Source: Davidsoniella eucalypti (taxonomy: Eukaryota; Ascomycota; Sordariomycetes; Microascales; Ceratocystidaceae). Taken from it: DNA of 64,000 bases. The translations under genes were made by a program, and so were the position numbers. The DNA lies in NCBI GenBank assembly GCA_004009845.1, contig RMBW01000139.1:1-64000 (forward strand), given 5' to 3'. This document shows positions 23,900-35,808 of the stretch, piece after piece. Numbering within the stretch: the stretch's first letter is position 1; each line of letters starts with the position of its first letter. A model generated the notes under the pieces. That model had not been told where the DNA came from. It saw nothing but the letters and a program-made list of their open reading frames with translations, and did no database searches.

Positions 23900-25639
23900 A
23901 ATTTACTTGTTATATTCGTTATTTGTTTCTTTTTATTCTTCCCGTCTTGTGATTTATGGTTTTTATATGTGGACATTCGAATATAACGGGCTTTTGTTTG
24001 GTGTTCGAATAGTGAGCGCGTATTCGGGGAAATTCTCTTTTATCGTGGCTGGAGTGGTTCGTCTTTTTTTTCTTTACTGTTCCTTTTTATTATAGATATC
24101 ATGTTTGGTTTTCCCTTTGAGTCATGACATTATGATTATTATAGCTCTGCCTATGAAATAAAGCTGGCTCTACAAGACAAGTTGTACACGGGAATGGAAA
24201 TGGGGAGGACATACGGGTTTATGGAGGCTAACTATGTATTGTCTCAATTCAAACTGCTAGCGGGGCAAGAAAGAGAGCAAGTACAGATACATCACGATAT
24301 ACATGATAGTGTACAACTCTAGCTATCATAGCGGCGCTCACTAGTGCGGATTTTGGTGGCAAAAGGATAGGGAGCTATAAGGAAGGGAAGGCCGGGTGAA
24401 AAGAGAGAGGATAAACAGAGAAAGAGAGCAATAAAAGCGGGAGCTATCGAAGAGGGAAGAAAACCAAGGAAAAAGGAATAAACAGAGGAAGAGAAACAAA
24501 GCGGTCGACGACGATGGAATTGATACGTAATGCAGAAGTTGAGTAGAGGTTAGGAAAGGCTAGGAAAGGTTAGGGATGGGAGATCGTGTTTGGCGAGCCG
24601 TAGCCGAGAAACTAAGAGAACTCAGTATGTGCATATGAATATAGTGGTGCAGTTTAGCTGGTTGTAGTTGTCTGTCAGCTAAACCGCCTAGCTTTTAGGG
24701 TAGTTTAGATAGGAAGCATCAGTGCGCAGTGCACCAGCTAGTGAGCCTACCCACTAAAAGGACCACTAACAGGATCGTGATTCCTTCTGATTTTCTGGAC
24801 CTCTTTGCAGTTTGGTGGGTTTCAGTGATTGGTAATAGATAACTAGCTGTAACTGGAATATTAGAGTTCCATTTCCGCCTGGATAAAAACAAAAAAAAAA
24901 ACAAAAAAAACAAATAGACATACACCACGATGTGATATCTTGATATCTGCAAGCACGTACTAATATTGCTAGGCCATTTCACGCTACATATCGAACAAGA
25001 GGAATCAGACATCGGCCCTGAAGGGATCTGTTTGCGGCGTTTGTTTCCCTAAAGAATGGCGAGTCTAGGGCTTTTTATGGGGGTTAGTTGAGTAAAATAA
25101 CGAGAAGAAACAGAGCAAGGACTCAACACTGTAGAACTAAAGGTATGCTATATAGACAGACTTTAATTTTTAATTTGTACTTCCAGAATTACTACTAAAC
25201 TATCTTTATTTCCCGCTCTCTCCATCCTTTTTCTTAAACTCTTCTTTTACTCTGTATCGACAATATCCTCGAGTTTTTTTTCCCCCTTCACGTTTTGGTG
25301 TTGTCCCGGTTTTCTTCTCTTTTTTCCCAAAGAAATATCCTGACAATAATTTCTGTCTATCCGTTTTCGGGTTCCTGAAAGAAAACCACGCAGAAAACCA
25401 AAGAGCCTCGTCGTTTTTTTATCTGCTATAGCCAGCCTTTCCTCCTGCTGTATCCAAGCTTCGCATCTTCTGTTTTGGCCCGATTTCACGGAATCACTCC
25501 AGATTTCCGGGTTCTTTTTGTTTTTGTTTGTTTATCGAACCCCACCAAATAAATAAACAGCTTTGCCGGCATCCGAACACGCCCAGTTGACTTTATTATT
25601 TAATTCTTGTTATTATCTGCCTTTTCAGATCCACGCACC
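23900..25639. other. Intergenic, no gene recognised
   Basis: Between WAPL and the Rheb gene. It holds poly-A/T tracts (for example 24890-24910) and purine-rich stretches at 24410-24500. The pyrimidine-rich part after 25200 probably belongs to the Rheb promoter and leader. A lone TGAGTCA at 24118-24124 is at background frequency for the window. Confidence 0.4.
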
Positions 25640-27047
25640 ATGGCCAAACAGCGCAAGATGGCTTTAGTAGGGAGCCGTTCTGTCGGTAAGTCACGAAGCT
25701 GCTGTTGTTTATCTATCTTTGCGTTGTTTACATCGTCATCGTGTCTAAAACTGCCAACCTGCACATCTCTCTCTCCTCAAAAGAAGTATAAACAAAAGCA
25801 GACAAAACAAGACGCTGTGCCTTGCATAGAGACTTGGCCGTTTATCTGTCAAGCCTTAGCGTACTTTCAGATATACATCCCGTTTCTCACCCACACCTCA
25901 AGAAGTGGCGTTACGGAAGGAATTCATGATTCCGTGATTTATCACTGGCTGCCTGGAAACATTGGCCACCAAGTGCCCTTTCTCTGTCGTCTTGGTTGGC
26001 CGTAAACAAGCTTATATTGGCCTTGACATGGCCTACAGACTAGCCATCTTCTGCTATATCAAGTCAGGTATCTCGTTCGCTCTATTGCCATCGTAATTCA
26101 AGCCAACACGCTATATACTCGCTATATATACAGATATAGACAGACATAGCCCCAGCCAGGTTGTCTTCTATCCATACTACAGATACATCCGGTATTCGAT
26201 ACTCCGTATTGATTTCCCCGAAAGAAAGCCCCTTTTTGTTGTCAATTTGTCTCATTTCTTACTATTGTAGTACACAAACACGGATGATATGGACGCCGCA
26301 ACAAAAATATCACCTTTGTTGCATATATTGTCTCGCTATCATTGGCGGAACTTCGCTAATCAAAACAAACGACCAATACTAACCGAACTATAGGTAAATC
26401 CTCCATTGCTGTTCAGTTTACAGAGGGCCACTTTGTGGACAGCTATTATCCTACTATCGAAAACACCTTTATTAAGCCTTTGAGGTTCAAGGGCCAGGAG
26501 TACCAGGCCGAGATTGTCGACACCGCCGGACTTGTGAGTTATAAGTGAATCATCAAGACATATATATCTCTCTGTATAACTACATAGACGGCTGACATGG
26601 TTTGATCGCACAGGATGAGTACAGTATCTTGAATTCCAAACATTTCATTGGTACCCATGGGTACTTGATGGTCTACTCTGTGGCATCTCTGTCTTCGTTT
26701 GAGATGATCCAGGTCATTCGAGATAAGATTCTGAACCAACTGGTAAGACACCATGACCTTTGCTAGTAGGAATATTATACTTACATTCTTCTTCTCTTCA
26801 ATTGTAGGGCACCGAACACGTTCCCATTACCATCATCGGCAATAAATCTGATTTGCGGCCAGAGCAACGGCAAGTGTCGGTTGAAGACGGTAAAAAGCTT
26901 GCCGAGAAATGGAGCTGCGCCTGGACAGAAGCGAGTGCGCGCCACAATGAGAATATCACAAAGGCTTTCGAGCTGATGATTGGCGAGATCGAGAAGTCTC
27001 AAAGCCCAGGCGAGCCGACAACATCTCAGAAATGTATCGTAATGTAA
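25640..27047 (+). CDS. RHB1: Rheb small GTPase with Leu at the switch II glutamine position
   Basis: Four exons: 25640-25685, 26394-26533, 26614-26742 and 26808-27047, giving 184 residues. The P-loop GSRSVGKSS carries the Rheb-specific Arg (R13). The effector region YYPTIENTFIK, NKSD (G4) and TEASARHNEN (G5) are all present. The tail ends CIVM, a CaaX box for farnesylation. Rheb activates TORC1 on endomembranes and is switched off by the TSC complex. The G3 box reads DTAGLDEYS: Leu62 aligns with human Gln64. The codon is CTT, the last before a GTGAGT donor, so it is read directly from the genome. Intron 1 is 708 nt and splits the Gly codon of the P-loop GKS; it is the longest intron in the window. 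A run of 12 G follows the stop. Confidence 0.93.
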
Positions 27048-28446
27048 GGGGGGGGGGGGTTATCTGTTACTTCATTACTGTTTCTGCTACTGTTTTGTTT
27101 TCTTTTCTTCTTCTTTCCATGTTATTCTTATGATATGAAGCAAATCTCTCCCTTTTGCTGCCTTTTTCACATCATCACACACACTCACTGTCCTGCCCTT
27201 TTTCATTGTCTTTGATCTCTCATCACAATAACTCACCATGATATTCTCTTAATAATGTGGGTTTCAGGGAACAAAAAGCACGAAACAATGCACGTAACGC
27301 ATGGGGGGCGAAAAGGGTTGCCTATGCATACAGATATGTAAGCTCCTAAAGCTGTACTACTGGTTATTATTGTCTATCTAGGCTTTATTGGTTATGCACT
27401 CCTGGAATCTAGACACATCACTCTCACTGACTCCGAAAGGAAAGGTAAGCTCTGACTATTTGTATACAAAGCACTCTGGTTACAACTATTATCATCATCC
27501 CTCTTTCTGATAGAATACAGAGTACTCATTGGATATCTGACTCTTACTTTTTTTTTGTAATGAACCATACATGATATGATAGTCACAAATATATATAGAA
27601 TTAATACTTCGTAAACTGGGATTACATACTTACTGAGTCACTATCTTACCGTTCTGTCATGAATCATATCTATTTATCCCCTTAGATTTACAGATCGCTT
27701 ACACCTCTTACAGATAGAGATATCTGCCCATATCTATGCTAATACTACGGCATGCTGTGTTTTGTTTTCTCTTTCGGATGTCTTAGGACATGATTATACT
27801 TTTCTATTATCATTACTCTCTCCGCTTTCTGCTGTATCAAATACAAATATCATATATGTGTTAAGTCTTATTTGTATGTAGTATATTTACGCAAACGTCA
27901 GTGACTTTAACATTGTACAAGGCGCATGTCTCAACATCAGATGTTTGTTAATAATCAAGTTGGAGTATATTGAATGGTACAACTATCTATACTTGCTAAT
28001 TTAGAAATATGTACATCATGTATTTATCTGTACTATAATGACTTTGTGAAGGACAGAGCATCTTCGTGTAGACAAATGTATGCACAGTGTCAACATGCCA
28101 ATATATACACTGTATGACGAGCCCCGCGCGAGGCTATTACTAGAATGGGGAATGCCCCTCACCGAATCCATTTTGTATGTAGAAAGAACAAAGCAAACTG
28201 CCAAGTTTTGGGTTAGCTTGTTTCGTAGTTGCTGCAAGTAAATTCAAAATCTACTACATTAGTGAATTGCTGAGTCACCCAAGAAGATTCGCCATAACAA
28301 TCTTGATAATAGAAGGCGCGTCGCGATCCAGCAATTCATTGGACGACTGAATATCGTGTATATCCGGTCGATATTGCCTTTCTTCTTGTTTTATATTGTA
28401 TTTTAGACTTGCTGTTGCAAAAGAAAAGCTCCTCACATACCTCGCA
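27048..28446. promoter_or_regulatory. Upstream region of seryl-tRNA synthetase with Gcn4/CPC1-type sites
   Basis: Perfect TGAGTCA at 27634-27640 and 28271-28277 (the latter 170 bp before the ATG), plus the core hexamer TGACTC at 27428-27433 and 27538-27543. Four hexamer cores in 1.4 kb compare with about 0.7 expected at even base use. TGAGTCA as a 7-mer is not enriched over the whole window, so only the position is suggestive. Gcn4/CPC1 is known to induce tRNA synthetase genes. The region begins with a G12 run (27048-27059), just after the Rheb stop. Confidence 0.4.
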
Positions 28447-30399
28447 ATGCTCGATATCCAGGACTTTATCACTGAACGGTTCGTCTTCACATGCCCTGGA
28501 TCTAGTATACATATACTACTGTGGACGCCGAATGCTAACAATCACGGCCTTATAGTGGTGGCAACCCCGAGGCCATCCGCGCTTCTCAGCGTGCTCGGTA
28601 CGATCATTGAAGAGGAGACATGGATCCTCACGAAGCATACTTCGAGAACTAACGCAGGATAGTGGTGCCCCCGTTGAGATTGTCGATGAGATCATCGAGC
28701 TGTGGCAGGACCACCGCAAAAGTAAGCCCACGATTTCTATCTCTATATCTAGTATACATCTAATGTAACTTGTACTAACATGCTGCTTTGCTAACTCTAG
28801 CTCTCTACGGTTCGTAGCCTCTGCGCATGACATCCAAACCAACCCAACCTTGCAAGAAAGGATAGCGAGCCGGGAAACTAACAGAATGCAACAACAGCCG
28901 CCACCCAGATGGGCAGTAAGATCAACGCTGTCCAGAAGGAAATCGGTGCTAAGAAGAAGGCCAAGGAGAATGCCGACGAGCTCCTGCAGCAGAAGGTTGC
29001 CCTGGAGAAGGAGAAGAAGGAGCTACTGACTGCTGCCGAGGAAAAGCAGACCTCTTTGCGCAACAAGGCCAGGACCGTTGGCAACATTGTCCACTCCTCC
29101 GTCCCCGTCTCCGCCACTGAGGTATGGACTTGGCTTTGGCACATCTACCGCTGTTTCAAGCTATCACATGGCCGTTAACTAACAGCCTACTTTCTGCGTT
29201 TCTAGGATGACAACGAGACCGTCCGCACCTGGGCCCCCGAAGGCTATGTCGTCGAGAAGCGTGATATGCTGTCCCACCACGAGGTCCTTGCTCGTCTGGA
29301 CGGCTACGACCCTGAACGTGGTGTCAAGGTCATGGGTCACCGTGGATATTTCCTGCGCAAGTGGGGTGTCTTCTTGAACCAGGCCCTGATCAACTACGGC
29401 CTGGAGTTCCTGCACAACAAGGGCTACACCCCTCTTCAGACCCCCCAGATGATGGTCAAGGACTGCATGGCCAAGACTGCCCAGCTGTCCCAGTTCGACG
29501 ACGAGTTGTATAAGATCAGCGATGGCGAGCCTCAGAACGACAAGTATCTGATTGCCACCTCGGAACAGCCCATATCTGCCTTCCACTCTGGCGAATGGCT
29601 TCTACAGTCTGACCTGCCTCTCAAGTACGCTGGCTACTCGACCTGCTACCGCCGTGAGGCTGGTAACGGTAAGGATGCCTGGGGTATCTTCCGTGTCCAC
29701 CAGTTTGAGAAGGTCGAGCAGTTTGTTCTCACCGAGCCTGAAAAGTCGTGGGAGGCTTTCGATGAAATGATCAACAGCTCAGAGGAGTTCTACCAGTCCC
29801 TGGGCATCGCGTACCGTGTTGTCTCAATTGTTTCGTCTGAGCTGAACAATGCCGCAGCTAAGAAGTACGATTTGGAGGCCTGGTTCCCGTAAGTCATCCA
29901 ATCCCCTAGATCATGGCATCTTAGATACGATAAACTAACTCATTAACTCATCAAAAATAGCCACCAGGGCGAGTACCGCGAGCTTGTCTCGTGCTCCAAC
30001 TGCCTGGACTACCAGTCTCGTGAACTGGATATCCGTTTCGGTGCCAAGACCCAGACTGATAGTAAGTGCCACTATATATAAAATGCCGTAGTACTAGCTA
30101 TTTACTAACCTGCTACCTCTCTAGTCCGTATCAAGTATGTTCACTGCCTGAACTCTACTCTAACTGCCACGACCAGAACGCTGTCATGCATCATCGAGAA
30201 CAACCAGACTGCCGAGGTAAGCACAATATGAAGTATTAAAAACTAAGACTAGCTGACTGACATTGCCGCGACTATATAGGGTGTCAAAATTCCCGAGCCT
30301 CTACGCAAGTACATCCCAGGTGCCCCCGAATTCATTCCCTTCGAGAAGGAGCTTACCCCGGAGCCAGCCCCTAAGGCGCTACCCAACCGCAAGAAATAG
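28447..30399 (+). CDS. SES1: Seryl-tRNA synthetase, cytosolic
   Basis: Nine exons: 28447-28478, 28556-28597, 28663-28721, 28801-28809 (9 nt), 28898-29121, 29206-29888, 29961-30061, 30125-30216 and 30280-30399, giving 453 residues. The enzyme charges tRNA-Ser. MLDIQDFITERGGNPEAIRASQ opens the N-terminal tRNA-binding coiled coil, with Lys/Glu-rich helices to about residue 115. Class II motifs follow: motif 1 region GHRGYFLRKWGVFLNQALI, motif 2 CYRREAG..GIFRVHQFEKVEQF, and motif 3 NSTLTATTRTLSCIIEN. ELVSCSNCLDYQSRELDIRF is the typical serine-pocket strand. The 9-nt exon (Leu-Tyr and part of Ala) restores the length expected between KT and QKEIG compared with the yeast enzyme as I recall it; skipping it stays in frame. 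It has a Lys-rich end (NRKK) and no mitochondrial presequence. Confidence 0.95.
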
Positions 30400-31831
30400 A
30401 TAGGGTAGATAGACATGGGCCGAAAGAATCTGCTAAATCGATGGGCATAGAAAACACGATACAATACAAAAAAGAATGAACTGAGTGCCTTTTATCTTTC
30501 ACATATAAACATTAAATTGCTACTAGATATGGACTACTTTAACAGAAAGCAATGTCTCAATGAGCCGGCCATACGAATCGGTGAATAGGGAGTGATTTGG
30601 TATGAAAGCAGAAACGTAGATGGGTTGCTTTCTTGTAATTATTATATTTATAACCCAGTACAAGTAGTCTGGTTGAATATCTGATAACTACATATAACTG
30701 AGACTACGATATAAATATAGCGCTTATGAAAACGGCAAAGACATGTTGGTGAGAATACAATATAAAGAAATATGCAGATACTACTAGTTATTAATATTTC
30801 TCTTTCTATCCCAATAAACTGATCCTTAAGAGACAAGAGTCCCAATATTAGAAAAATAAGACTACATTCATGTTTATATATAATGTAGGTATGTGTTGGC
30901 TTATTATACAATTATTTATATTATATTGATTATCCTATTTCGCCTCTTCATCTGACCTTGTCATGGTATGGTCATTACCCGATAAACAAGCGATTAGTTG
31001 GCTAACTAGGGGTAGTTGATGAAATAATTGCTCATTGGTATGGCAAAAATGGGCAATTTCCATGGTAGAATCGCATGAACGAATAGCAAAGCTAGCAAAG
31101 CTAGCAAGGGTGGATTGGTTTATGGGTGAAGAACAAGGTCATATGCAATTACCAAAACATGAACAACAGCTCTAAAAAGTCTAAAAGAGTCAAAAGCAAG
31201 ACATTCAAAAGAGCAGTTGCCTAAACTTGTGTTTATTTTGTTTTCAACTTTAAAAACACCCATACAATCAACACAAGAAAAACAAAAACAAAACATCATC
31301 ACATCTTGTGATCGTCAGTCTGTCTCTCTTGTCATCTCTTTTACTATCCTTGATACTTGTTGATATCTTTTAATATTCTTCTGGCTTCTATTTCATGAGA
31401 GTGAATCACTAAAGTAAGGCTATCCCGAAACACCGATGAAAACCCAGTTACTATAGACGTCAAGTGTATCTGTTTACGATAGATTTGGCTGTATCACGGA
31501 GAGATTTCACTGAGAGTTTTGAATTTTGTAGAAAAGGACCTCATCTTGGGCGTTTGACTAGCTGGAGTCTGCCTGCCTGGCCGATCCTTTCTTTGGCTTA
31601 TGAGATAACTAGTGGCTTGTGCTCATGTACAACTAATTTGTATATGCAGTACAACCACCGTTTTCTAGGCTGCCTAGTGACGCCGTAGCCATTTCAGCCT
31701 TTGGAGACAATATTGAGAGTTCGAATGGTTGTTGAATCTTGCGCTTGGATTCTATCGTCAACGATTTATTCTAGATCCAACCACCCGCTATATCCATCTG
31801 CTTTCGCTATCAAAATCCAATCAACTATACT
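30400..31831. other. Intergenic, no gene recognised
   Basis: AT-rich spacer between the synthetase and the C78 peptidase gene. It has only short frames without domains. No tRNA or other RNA gene was recognised. Confidence 0.4.
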
Positions 31832-34181
31832 ATGGACAACTTCAGATACCCCAGCCAATCAGAATCAGCATTGTTGCTCGAATGCCCGCTTTGTGGCCTC
31901 CAGGGGGTTGAACATGAGATCCTCGTTGTAAGTGACTTCCAAAGCGACTTTAAAAAGTCTGGAGAACTTCGTCGCATTGACCATATTTGGTTGAGTGGTG
32001 GGATAAAGAGAACTAGATTAGATTGATTTCTAGTTCGCGAAGCAGCTTAGATCTAGGACCCCCCCTGCTCTTCTTATTGCAACTAAGCTACATCTTGCTA
32101 GGCAATAGAAGGTCGTGCTACCCATAGCGAACTCTAAAGTGCCAGGGCGGCCCTGAACACGCTCTGGCTTCGCGAAGACGCTGGCAGGCACCGCGATTAT
32201 TGTACAGAATGAGAGAATGAGAGATTTTAGGCTAGGTTTTCTGCGACGAAGTTGTCATAAAAGAAGCATGAATCGCTCGTGCGCTAACCATAGCATTCTC
32301 ATTAAACTACTAGCATATTCACTCAGACCATAGAGAACTCGACAGTTCTCCATCTTCACCTCTGCCAACAACTTCGATCTCTAGCAGAAGCCCACCGCCT
32401 TTACCGCGCAGACGGAACACTGAAAGACAGTATCATAGCCGCCACTATCGGTACCATAGCCCTCATTTGCGGCGTCGCACCCACCAGCACTCATCTCGTG
32501 AGCAAGAGACTCTAGACATCGATGACCTAGTGATTTGCCCCAATCCAGATTGCGATCGCATTATGTCACCGACAGAGATGATCGACCATTTGCAGTTGCA
32601 TCGCGAACAGGATGCCTTAAATGCCGAGGAATTCTATCGGGCCACAGCCCGCAGAGGTCCAGACAAGGATTCTTCTCGGTCACAACGGATACGGAGCAGG
32701 GCCGACCAAGAGCCAGAGAAAAGACGTAGAAGTCGGCATGACTTAGATACAACAGAGGACACCACCAGCCATCGCCGCGCAAGAGAATCCTCTACTGCTG
32801 TTCCTAACACTACATACTATATGCGAGACTTTCTCGAGGACCGTCACGAACCGTACCGCTCTAAGAATCAGCCGGTTCGTCGGAGTCGTGAGGCTAATGG
32901 CCAGGACCGCGAACGAGAACGTGACCATGGGCGACGAAGAGAGAAAGACGTCAAGCCGAAGCCAAGTAACGATAGTCACAAGCATCACACCAGATACACA
33001 TCCCGAGACTCCGATATTTCCGAAGAGCCACGGGCCATGCGTTTCATTCGCTTTTTTCTTCAACACCGACACTCATATCGATCTCCAGTCGACGAGATAC
33101 CAGCACCTACCAAGGCTCGTCCACCACGGGCCAGTGCACACCATGCACCACCTCCACCATCGGACACTTCAGTTTCCTCGGAAAGTGTACGATTACCCAA
33201 CACGAAGCATAAACGGTTAGGCACACGGGAGTTAGGCATATATGCCTTCGAGAGGACTATGCCATCTTGGGTATCCAAGTTACTCATAAGAAAAGGGACC
33301 GTCACGAAGTATGACATGATAAGTACTCTCGAAGCACATCTTAACCGCAGCAAGACAACAGAATTCGCGTATCTATGCCATCCAGGCGTGCAACAGGTGT
33401 TCAAGCTACGCCGAGAGGGCCACTTTTGTGGCTATCGAAACATACAAACCATGTCTTCATATATAGTAGCAACTGGAGGAGCAGGAAGCCAAGCGCTCAA
33501 CGGCGAAATCCCATCCATATTCCAAATCCAAGACTACATAGAAGATGCGTGGGATGCTGGCATAAACTCACACGGTCGAATCGAAACTGGAGGCATCAGA
33601 GGTTCACGAAAGTACATTGGTACATCCGAGGTAAGAGGATATGATATGTCATATAGGCAACGAAATTACATCCATACATGATTTGCTAACCATAATGTGG
33701 ACTTAGGCGGAAGCCATGTTTTCCTTCATCGGCAGAACCTGCTATACCCTCGGCTTTCTGGATGCTGACCGGAAGAAGACTACTAAACTTTTGCTTGATC
33801 ACTTTCTACACTATTTCTCACAGGGAACAGACGAAGTCAGAGCCAAAGTTCGCACCACGGAGCTGTCCCCAGTATATCTTCAAAATCCCAGTATGTAATA
33901 CTCTTACTCTTCTCTCATAATGGTAAACCTGTCCAGATTCGCTAACGTGGTATACTCTACAAATAGGCCATTCGATGGTTGTAGTTGGGATCGAAAAGAA
34001 TGTTGACGGGAACCTTAACCTTCTTGTCTTTGACCCGAAGTTCTATGACCACGAATACTTTGATGCTTTAGCAACAAGTCGCTCGTCTTCTGCCACTCAG
34101 GAGTTCCTAGATCTGTACCGCCGAGGACCCTCGTATCACCGGCGACATGCCCAGTTCGAGACATTGCAATTCAGAGACTAA
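31832..34181 (+). CDS. ZUP1/ZUFSP-like ubiquitin peptidase (peptidase family C78) with zinc fingers
   Basis: Four exons: 31832-31927, 32314-33630, 33707-33890 and 33967-34181, giving 603 residues. Exon 1 plus the start of exon 2 build a C2H2 finger: CPLC, then 11 residues, then HIHSDH. The acceptor at 32313 is the one that restores both frame and this finger. A second finger reads CPNPDC...HLQLH. Residues 120-300 are Arg/Ser-rich and disordered. The C78 fold follows: GHFCGYRNIQTMSSY carries the catalytic Cys, and SHSMVVVGIE with LLVFDPK supply the His and Asp. Family knowledge: ZUP1 cuts Lys63-linked ubiquitin chains and acts in genome stability; Mug105 is the fission yeast relative, and the UFM1 proteases share this fold. 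Lys63 specificity here is inferred from family membership only. Confidence 0.85.
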
Positions 34182-34274
34182 AGCTAGGATGGGTCTTTGG
34201 GTCGATTACGTTTTTGTATTTGCGTATATGCAATATTATGATGTTATGAGGAGCCGTGGTTGAATAATGCGGAT

Positions 34275-35141
34275 TTATGAGGAGGCGTTCTTCTCGTTGA
34301 ACCAGGTCTTGAGCTTTTCCAATGCCTTCCCCCGGTGGGAAATGGCGCTCTTTTCGAGCTTGTCCATCTCGGCATAGCTGTACCAGTCAGTCAGTTAGTG
34401 ATATTAACGAAAGATTATGTTTATACGAGAGAAAAGAAACTTACGTCCGCCCTTCATACTCGAATCCGGCGTCCCAGCCTATTATGGAGAGACTGTTAGT
34501 ACGATACTGCTAAGGTATATATATATATATACTTCACCGACATATGGGTTCACTATACCGAAAGAGGTCGGGCCACGAGGCTGCACAAACTTGCCAGCAG
34601 TCCGACCCTGAAACAACAAGACCTCCTTGCCGGGACCTTCGCAGTAGCCAAAAGTGCAGATAGCCTCGGCACTCTTGTCGTCGAATCCAAGGAGCATCTT
34701 ATTAAGGCCGTCAAAGCCAACTGACTGGAAGAACCATTTGCTAGATGATGTCAATATGAGGGCTACTGTGCTGTGGGAGATAGAAAGAGTACTCACATAT
34801 AAGGGCCCGGAAGGCCGTTGAGGGCGTTGAAAGCCAAGGCGGTGTCTTCGACCAAGACAGGGCCACCGACCTGAATGATTCATCACAAAGTCGACTTAGC
34901 AAGACTAACTTAGCACAGAGGAAAGGAGTTCATATCTTGATCATATGAGAAAGGGAGAGTCAACACTTACAATGTCAGCAGCCTTGCGGCACTTGGCGAT
35001 CGTCACTTCATCGAGACTTCCCTGAACCTCTTCCAGGTCAATAGCCTGGTTCGTCACCTGGATTGCTGGCTCAAGAACAAGCTTGACTTCACGCAATTTG
35101 TTGGCGTTGCCAGTGATGAAGTTGAGGACTAGAGCAGGCAT
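34275..35141 (-). CDS. HAM1: Inosine triphosphate pyrophosphatase (HAM1/ITPA)
   Basis: Five exons on the minus strand: 34971-35141, 34797-34870, 34559-34740, 34445-34478 (34 nt) and 34275-34377, giving 187 residues, the normal family length. The enzyme hydrolyses ITP, dITP and XTP to monophosphates, keeping deaminated purines out of nucleic acids. Evidence: FITGNANKLREVK (phosphate-binding loop), VEDTALAFNALNGLPGPYIKWF (metal and base site), CTFGYCEGPGKEVLLFQG, and the C-terminal WDAGFEYEG and SHRGKAL. The phases of all four introns agree. Its upstream spacer (35142-35808) separates it from FAP7 on the same strand. Confidence 0.95.
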
Positions 35142-35808
35142 TTTAGTAGAGTAAGAGAGACGGGAGTTGACTATGGAAGAGGGGAGGGGGGTTGTCAGTA
35201 AACAATGATGTTTTTATTACATAAGATCTCAATGGAGATTTTGCTCACCTCGTGAGATTCTGGATATAGGTCGAGAAATAACCCTAAACATGTGAGTCTT
35301 GCTACTAGTTTTCAATTGTCAGCAACACCACAACCAAAGAAAATATCGTCTTATCAAGTATTTCTTCCGACATACCTGTTGAAGATACAGTAAATCAGTC
35401 AAAGGTTGAATTTCTTGTACGGCATAAGAAGTACCTATACATATTATTAGTACAACGATATTACTAAAGCAAACTGCCCCGCTGTCACCAATATAGCGAT
35501 AACCGGCTGTATGCACTTAGAGGGGCATTAGGGTTTGGATGTCAACATCGTCAATAACGAACACAATTTGACAAGATGACATTCTAGCTTATGGCGCTTG
35601 ATCGAACATCTCTATAGACTATATCTCTTAGGAAGCATCATCGGTTTCGTTCTACCCATGTACTCCAACCAAGAAGATAGCTAAGCCCTAAACAGTAGAG
35701 TATCTTGATTTTAACTTTTTAGTTCCTTATTCTCATCTACAACCAGACCACCTTTTAATAAGCCATATTCTCTTTTAACTCCATCTCCCCTCTGTTCCTA
35801 TACCCATC
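35142..35808. promoter_or_regulatory. HAM1 upstream spacer with telobox-like TTAGGGTTT
   Basis: No gene seen. GAGGGGCATTAGGGT at 35520-35534 recurs exactly at 49841-49855 upstream of the phosphoglycerate dehydrogenase gene. It contains a TTAGGGTTT-type telobox word at 35528-35536. In several fungi such words bind Tbf1/Rap1-like factors near promoters. One shared 15-mer is close to chance for 64 kb, so this is weak. Confidence 0.25.

Noticed and set aside
25607..26005. 132-codon frame reading from Rheb exon 1 through its intron
   Set aside because: After the GTAAGT donor the sequence loses all GTPase similarity and G1 is only completed by splicing to 26394.
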